From: Candidatus Zipacnadia bacterium
Lineage (GTDB): Bacteria > Armatimonadota > Zipacnadia > Zipacnadales > Zipacnadaceae
Assembly (NCBI GenBank): GCA_029821515.1
Contig: JALGTD010000041.1
Span: forward strand, 1-9,373
Length of the DNA: 9,373 nucleotides
Reading direction: 5' to 3'
Positions 5,352 through 9,373 of this stretch are shown piece by piece (positions within the stretch are counted from its first letter, which is position 1; each line of letters starts with the position of its first letter). The notes below the pieces were generated by a model. That model did no database searches, was not told the DNA's origin, and saw only the letters and a program-made list of their open reading frames with translations. Made by a program: the position numbers and the translations under genes.

Positions 5352-5729
5352 TTGATTGCTCCGCTGGCGATATATTGCGAAGGTCAAAGACATCGCCGCA
5401 ACGAAGAGTTCAGCCAAACCATTTACAAAAGGAAACGCCCAGTACAGCCCAGTATGTTCCTGGCACTTCTCATCACTTATCCGCTGTACAGCGCCGCCTA
5501 CTTTTCCCTGCTAGTGCAAACGAAGAACTTCCTGGCGGTGGCCAGCGACCATCCGGACGAGTATAATCTTAACTGGGGTAACTTCAAAATCACCGGTGAC
5601 CGGCTGAATGTGATTATTCTCCGGCGCACCGCACCCCACCAATACGAGATTACCGCGGTGGGTTTGGTCGGGGAGATAATCGCCAAGGGTGTGCGCCTGT
5701 ACCGAGTGGCAGTTGCTCACTGCAGATAG
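5352..5729 (+). CDS. Hypothetical protein with one N-terminal hydrophobic helix
   Basis: I do not recognise this protein. The frame is up to 125 residues; codon choice from about 5454 onward looks like the real genes around it. A basic stretch (YKRKRPVQPS) precedes a hydrophobic helix (FLALLITYPLYSAAYFSLLV). A soluble segment with alternating strands follows (YNLNWGNFKITGDRLNVIIL, then YEITAVGLVGEIIAKGVRLY), which suggests a small beta-rich domain outside or beneath the membrane. The start is unsure: TTG at 5352 has GGGAAGGG only 2-3 bases before it, and ATG at 5454 has no clear ribosome binding site and would begin directly in the helix. It is divergent from the thioredoxin lipoproteins and convergent with a small membrane peptide gene. 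Confidence 0.5.
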   Translation: MIAPLAIYCEGQRHRRNEEFSQTIYKRKRPVQPSMFLALLITYPLYSAAYFSLLVQTKNFLAVASDHPDEYNLNWGNFKITGDRLNVIILRRTAPHQYEITAVGLVGEIIAKGVRLYRVAVAHCR

Positions 5730-5744
5730 CAGAAACCGATGCAA

Positions 5745-5894
5745 CTAGAAGTTAACAGCCCGCCGCTGATCGGGGGACTGCGCTTCTTGGTGTTGGGCGG
5801 GGCGCGGGGACTGGCCGCTGCGAATACAGGCAGCTACCGCCAGCAGGCCCATAATTACCCAGATTCCTAATCCAGCCAGGGCTAGGCCAAGCAC
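5745..5894 (-). CDS. Small single-helix membrane protein (49 residues)
   Basis: A short gene starting at GTG 5894-5892 with GGAGG 8 bases upstream (5907-5903). The product begins almost at once with a strongly hydrophobic helix (LGLALAGLGIWVIMGLLAVAAC), followed by a polar, Gln/Arg/Pro-rich tail (RSGQSPRPAQHQEAQSPDQR). This is consistent with a small inner-membrane protein with a cytoplasmic tail. The frame is open further upstream to 6023, but the longer version has no comparable ribosome binding site and would overlap the divergent gene at 6006. It converges on the hypothetical gene ending at 5729 with only 15 bp between. No family recognised. Confidence 0.45.
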   Translation of the reverse strand: MLGLALAGLGIWVIMGLLAVAACIRSGQSPRPAQHQEAQSPDQRRAVNF

Positions 5895-6005
5895 GCTTCT
5901 TGCCTCCAGCACTTTGTGATAGCCGGCATTGTTGTTATCGGCAAGAACCGGGTAAACTTTAGCCGGTTGGCTTGCAGCATAAACACACAGCAGTGGAGTG
6001 ACACA

Positions 6006-6971
6006 ATGACTGAGCCCAACCACCAGCGAGTACCGCTACTGCAGAAGATGGAGATTGCGGATATTCTGGATACCGCAATCCGCCTGTACCGGCACAATTT
6101 TACCCTTTTTATGGAAATTGTCGCCGTGGTGCAGGTATTTCTGATGGCCATATATATGATTGGGGCGTGGTCGGCCTCCCAAACGCTGATGGCGACCGGT
6201 GGCGAAGAGATCCCCTGGAAGGCTCTGGTGAGTCTGGGGCCGCTGGGGCTGCTGTACATAGGGGGCTGGATACTGCTCTTTCCCGTAAGCGAGGCGGCCC
6301 TGGCCTTTGCCGTCTCCGAGACTTACCTGGGCCGACGCATCAGCGTACTAGAGGCCTACCAGCGTATGTGGCCGCTGATCTGGCGGCTGCTGGGGACGAT
6401 GATCCTGGTCTCTATTGTCATCTCACTGGGCACCGGTATGTGCCTTATTCCAGGGATACTCGTGTGGGTCTGGTTTGCGATTACCACGCCTATCGTCGCC
6501 CTGGAGCGCACTGCCGGCCCCACTGCGATGGATCGTTCCTACCGGCTGGTCTCCGGCCATTGGTGGCGCGTATTAGGTGCGCTGTTGCTGCTGCAGTTGA
6601 TCATAATCGTTGCTACGGTGGCCATTTCCATACCGCCTGTGCTTGGGGTGATGCTATTGCTCGGCGAGTCCAACCCCCTGCTGGCCCAAGCGCTAACGAC
6701 GGCAATTCAGGCCATAACTAATATTGTTGTCCGACCGGTGTTGATGATTGGCACGGTCCTGATATACTACGACCTGCGCATTCGCAAGGAGGGTTTCGAT
6801 CTGGTCACATTGACCCAAGCACTGGAGCGCAGCCGCGGCGGTGCGGTAGACGAAAGAAAGCCAGCAGTGGAAGAACCTGCTCGCCAGGACCTGCCACCGA
6901 CTGTCCCCATGCGAACGCCGCTTCCTCCGCGACCCAACCAGCCCAAATCAGAACAACAACCCCCAACTTAG
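6006..6971 (+). CDS. Multi-pass membrane protein, glycerophosphoryl diester phosphodiesterase membrane-domain/YciC-like
   Basis: A 321-residue integral membrane protein. The N-terminal IADILDTAIRLYRHNF, the segment SETYLGRRISVLEAYQRMWPLIWRLL, the AMDRSYRLVSGHWWRVLG motif, and the late PVLMIGTVLIYYDLRIRKEGFDLVTL match the family annotated as membrane domain of glycerophosphoryl diester phosphodiesterase. I count about six hydrophobic segments (near 34-56, 75-100, 128-165, 193-226 and 235-260, the third long enough for two). A hydrophilic Pro-rich tail from about 275 ends the protein. The catalytic phosphodiesterase domain is absent, so no enzymatic role is implied; function is unknown. The start ATG at 6006 has GGAG about 8 bases upstream; the frame extends to 5916 but without support. 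An RNase HI gene follows after 14 bp, suggesting cotranscription. Confidence 0.82.
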   Translation: MTEPNHQRVPLLQKMEIADILDTAIRLYRHNFTLFMEIVAVVQVFLMAIYMIGAWSASQTLMATGGEEIPWKALVSLGPLGLLYIGGWILLFPVSEAALAFAVSETYLGRRISVLEAYQRMWPLIWRLLGTMILVSIVISLGTGMCLIPGILVWVWFAITTPIVALERTAGPTAMDRSYRLVSGHWWRVLGALLLLQLIIIVATVAISIPPVLGVMLLLGESNPLLAQALTTAIQAITNIVVRPVLMIGTVLIYYDLRIRKEGFDLVTLTQALERSRGGAVDERKPAVEEPARQDLPPTVPMRTPLPPRPNQPKSEQQPPT

Positions 6972-6985
6972 GATTGATATAGCTG

Positions 6986-7438
6986 ATGCCAACTGATGCT
7001 GATGCCATTCTATACACCGATGGATCCTCGCTGGGCAATCCCGGGCCGGCGGGGGCCGGTTTCGTGCTGGAGGAGCCGGATGCCACTGTGGTAGAACGAG
7101 CTATTCCTCTGGGCGAGACGACGGTGGGGGTAGCCGAATATCGCGCGCTCATTGCCGGCCTCTCGGAAGCTATTTCCCGAGGTGTGCAGCGGATCCACGT
7201 CTATAGCGATAGTGAGTTTATGTGTCGCCAGTTGCAAGGCCAATACAAGGTCCGTTCAGCCAATATTAGACCCCTATACGAGTGGGCATGCAAGCTAATG
7301 GGCCAGTTTGACGAATTTCAGATTGAGCACACCGCCCGCGAGGGCAACCAGCGCGCTGATGCCCTGGCCAGGCGGGCCGCCGAGCAAGCCAGAAGAGATC
7401 AGGAGGCAGACCTGGGCGGGAAGGAGAATCAGCACTGA
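6986..7438 (+). CDS. Ribonuclease HI family protein
   Basis: A 150-residue cytosolic RNase H-fold protein, expected to cut RNA in RNA-DNA hybrids. The motifs are YTDGSSLGNPGPAG (catalytic D12), VAEYRALIAGL (E51), VYSDSEFMCRQLQGQYKV (D75) and HTAREGNQRADALAR (D125), giving the complete DEDD set. The QLQGQYKVRSANIRPLYE segment is typical of the short bacterial RNase HI subgroup that lacks the basic handle loop of E. coli RnhA. A charged tail (RRDQEADLGGKENQH) ends it. The start ATG at 6986 has AGGA 12 bases upstream, a weak site, so translation may depend on the preceding membrane-protein gene. Confidence 0.93.
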   Translation: MPTDADAILYTDGSSLGNPGPAGAGFVLEEPDATVVERAIPLGETTVGVAEYRALIAGLSEAISRGVQRIHVYSDSEFMCRQLQGQYKVRSANIRPLYEWACKLMGQFDEFQIEHTAREGNQRADALARRAAEQARRDQEADLGGKENQH

Positions 7439-7497
7439 AGCTGAAACTAATTTCCGCATACAATGAAGGAACAGTTTGCAAGGAGTGACTTTTGATT

Positions 7498-8583
7498 ATG
7501 GCTAACGAGAAGATTGGCTGGGGCATCATCGGCTGCGGTGTTATTGCCCCGATTCATGCCGACGCCGTCCAGGCCAACGAACAGGCTGAGCTGGTGCAGG
7601 TCTACGATATTGTCGAAGAGCGAGCCAATAAGCTGGCCGAAGACTATGATTGTTCATACGTGACCAACCTGGAAGAGCTGCTGGCCAACGATGACATCCA
7701 GGCGGTTTCGATCTGCACGCCCAGCGGGATGCACTCCGAGTACGCCATCGCCGCTGCCCAGGCTGGCAAGCACATCCTGTGCGAGAAGCCGCTGGATATT
7801 ACCCTGGAGAAAATTGACGCAATGATTGAGGCCGCTGAGGCCTATGACGTGAAGTTAGCTGGTGTTTTCCAGTATCGGACCTATCCGATCCCGCAGAAGG
7901 TGCGCGAGGCGGTTCGCAATGGCAAGCTGGGCAAACTGGTACTGGGCGACTGCTACCAGAAATTATTCCGTTCGCACGAGTATTATGGCAGTGGCGAGTG
8001 GCGAGCGACCTGGGAGCTGGACGGCGGCGGCGCGCTGATGAACCAGGGGATCCACGGCATTGACTTGCTGCTGTGGATTATGGGCAACGTAGCCCGCGTC
8101 TCGGCGTACTGCCGGCGGCTGGTCCGCAACATTGAGGTGGAAGATACCAGTGTGGCCAATCTGGAGTTCGCCAACGGCGCGCTGGGCACCTTAGTAACAA
8201 CCACCTCAGTGACGCCCGGTGAGAATATCCGTACCGAAATCCACGGCGACAAAGGCTCTATCAAGTTGCAGGGCAACGACATCGTCCAATGGGCTATTGA
8301 GGGCGAAGAAGAAGTCACTGGCGAGTCAACTGATGAAGGCACGGCCTCGGATCCGACAGCGGTGACCGCTGCTGGTCACACGGAGCACGTGCGCGACCTG
8401 TGCGAGGCGATCATCAACGACCGCGAGCCGACCATTCCCGGTCACGAAGCGCGCAAGTCCGTCGAGCTAATCAAGGCTATCTACCTGTCCAGCCGCCTGG
8501 GCGGCAACACTGTTGAACTGCCGCTAAGCTACGAAGACGACGGGCCGGGAATCTACCCACCCCAGACCTGGCCAGAATGGTAG
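7498..8583 (+). CDS. Gfo/Idh/MocA family oxidoreductase
   Basis: A 361-residue NAD(P)-dependent sugar-type dehydrogenase. The Rossmann loop GIIGCGVIAPIH (9-20), the CTPSGMHSEYA strand-loop (73-83), and the family lysine in CEKPLD (K97) form the N-terminal half. The C-terminal domain has GGGALMNQGIHGIDLLLW (176-193) with H186 and D189 of the substrate site. The substrate cannot be read from sequence; members act on inositols, glucose, UDP-sugars and similar compounds. No secretion (Tat) signal is present, so it is cytosolic. The ribosome binding site AGGAG (7481-7485) lies 12 bases from the ATG at 7498 and 6 from an in-frame TTG at 7492, so either may be the start. Acidic residues are frequent around 265-285. 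It stands 59 bp after the RNase HI gene. Confidence 0.92.
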   Translation: MANEKIGWGIIGCGVIAPIHADAVQANEQAELVQVYDIVEERANKLAEDYDCSYVTNLEELLANDDIQAVSICTPSGMHSEYAIAAAQAGKHILCEKPLDITLEKIDAMIEAAEAYDVKLAGVFQYRTYPIPQKVREAVRNGKLGKLVLGDCYQKLFRSHEYYGSGEWRATWELDGGGALMNQGIHGIDLLLWIMGNVARVSAYCRRLVRNIEVEDTSVANLEFANGALGTLVTTTSVTPGENIRTEIHGDKGSIKLQGNDIVQWAIEGEEEVTGESTDEGTASDPTAVTAAGHTEHVRDLCEAIINDREPTIPGHEARKSVELIKAIYLSSRLGGNTVELPLSYEDDGPGIYPPQTWPEW

Positions 8584-8618
8584 GCCGCAAGAGATGTTCG
8601 GCCGCGAGTCGTAAAAGA

Positions 8619-8647
8619 GATACCAGCCTCGCCGCCAGACTGGTATC
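8619..8647. terminator. Stem-loop after the oxidoreductase gene, possible terminator
   Basis: GATACCAG and CTGGTATC form a perfect 8-bp stem with a 13-nt loop, 35 bp after the stop codon. No U-tract follows on the plus strand, so it may be a Rho-dependent or mRNA 3'-protecting structure rather than a classic intrinsic terminator. Confidence 0.4.
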
Positions 8648-8725
8648 CCTATCTGTATTACCCATATCGTTCACGAAAACGGTAGGCTGACGGACCGACA
8701 GGCGAGGCAGTGTGGAGTCCATACT

Positions 8726-9373
8726 ATGAGTAGATTCGCTCCGTTTAAGTTCTTGCACATCAATGACCACCACCTGGGCACAGCGCGGTCGTACCGATTC
8801 CGGCCAGCAATCAACCAGCGCTGGGCGGCCATCAAGCAGCAACTGGCACAGATCGAGGCGGATCTTCTACTAATTGGAGGAGACCTGACTCGAGACGGCG
8901 ATACTCACGAGCACGAATATCGGTTGGCGCGCGAGGACCTGGATACCCTTCCCTTTCCCACATTCGTGATCCCGGGCAATATGGATGTGGGCAATAAACA
9001 CACCGACCGGGAGGGACCGGGGTCAGACCGCGACGATGTCTCCCTGAACATGACTTCCCGGCGGCTCGGTCTGTTCGCGTCCTACTTTGGCCCCATAAAC
9101 TGGACCTTTATGCACAAAGAAGTGCGGTTCACCGGCTTTTATGCCGCCGTTGCTGGCTCCGGATTGCCCGAAGAGGACCGTTTCTGGCGCTTTATGCAAC
9201 GACTGGGTGACCTGCCCGGAGCTCAACATCACGTTGCAATGATGCATTATTGGCCCTATATGGAAAGCGCCGATGAACCCACCTGGGACATCACCGATCC
9301 CGACCAGTATTTGAATTGGTATTTCAGCATTGACCAACCCCACCGGGGCCGGATACTCGACCTGCTGGAAGCT
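8726..9373 (+). CDS. Calcineurin-like metallophosphoesterase, 5' part only
   Basis: The gene starts at ATG 8726, with GTGGAG 8 bases upstream, and runs off the right edge after 216 codons. Metallophosphoesterase motifs are in order: FLHINDHHLG (D14, H16; the D-x-H metal site), LLIGGDLTRDG (G52, D53), IPGNMD (84-87) and VAMMHYWPY (H174). The canonical GNH(D/E) is GNMD here, so the usual catalytic His is Met at residue 86 while the metal-binding Asn85 is kept. The C-terminal GHxH motif would lie beyond the window. Substrate is unknown; relatives cut phosphodiesters or phosphomonoesters using a two-metal centre. No signal peptide is seen, so it is probably cytosolic. Confidence 0.85.
   Translation, partial: MSRFAPFKFLHINDHHLGTARSYRFRPAINQRWAAIKQQLAQIEADLLLIGGDLTRDGDTHEHEYRLAREDLDTLPFPTFVIPGNMDVGNKHTDREGPGSDRDDVSLNMTSRRLGLFASYFGPINWTFMHKEVRFTGFYAAVAGSGLPEEDRFWRFMQRLGDLPGAQHHVAMMHYWPYMESADEPTWDITDPDQYLNWYFSIDQPHRGRILDLLEA

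Noticed and set aside
6167..6721. 184-codon rightward frame inside the membrane protein gene
   Set aside because: A +2 frame shadow of the GlpF/YciC-like gene, which has hydrophobic segments and family motifs in the main frame.
8477..8842. 121-codon leftward frame across the oxidoreductase end and phosphoesterase start
   Set aside because: Antisense to two supported genes and to the stem-loop between them; no domain visible.

Overview
The window looks like a bacterial chromosome segment from an anaerobic or microaerophilic, sulfide-using organism. It is moderately GC-rich, has strong AGGAGG ribosome binding sites and recognisable sigma-70-type promoters. The phylum cannot be fixed from the sequence. 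The mix of a DUF39-type homocysteine biosynthesis protein, a UPF0280 protein, a Cys-less Thi4, DUF6485-like Cys-rich units and GlpF-like membrane proteins occurs in deep-branching or sulfidic-habitat lineages. I see no mobile elements, CRISPR arrays, rRNA or tRNA.

The left half (1-5246) is read leftwards. In transcription order it holds two tandem lipoprotein thioredoxin-like proteins (5246-4746 and 4729-4172) and a UPF0280/COG2122 protein (4139-3339). A TPP riboswitch with an intrinsic terminator follows (3297-3155), feeding a Thi4-type thiazole synthase (3116-2319) and a tandemly duplicated Cys-rich DUF6485-like protein (2255-1923). Next is a 590-bp gap with an operator-like palindrome, a good promoter and a long leader containing a rod-shaped inverted-repeat structure. 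It leads to cysteine synthase (1332-397), a doubtful small ORF (369-172), and the start of a DUF39/COG1900 homocysteine biosynthesis gene (200 to beyond the left edge).

Four products of this half plausibly work around sulfide or persulfide: O-acetylserine plus sulfide to cysteine (CysK), aspartate semialdehyde plus sulfide to homocysteine (DUF39 protein, with COG2122 implicated), and sulfide-dependent thiazole formation (Thi4). The exported thioredoxin-like proteins and the 16-Cys protein fit a thiol or metal theme, but their link is inferred from position only.

The right half (5352-9373) is mostly read rightwards and is not obviously connected. It holds a small hypothetical protein with one hydrophobic helix (5352-5729), a convergent 49-residue membrane peptide (5894-5745), a multi-pass GlpF/YciC-like membrane protein (6006-6971), an RNase HI-family protein (6986-7438), a Gfo/Idh/MocA oxidoreductase (7498-8583) and the start of a calcineurin-like metallophosphoesterase (8726 to the right edge). 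The most interesting points are the sulfide-assimilation gene set, the duplicated DUF6485-like protein downstream of the TPP-controlled thi4, and the structured cysK leader with its palindromic operator candidate.
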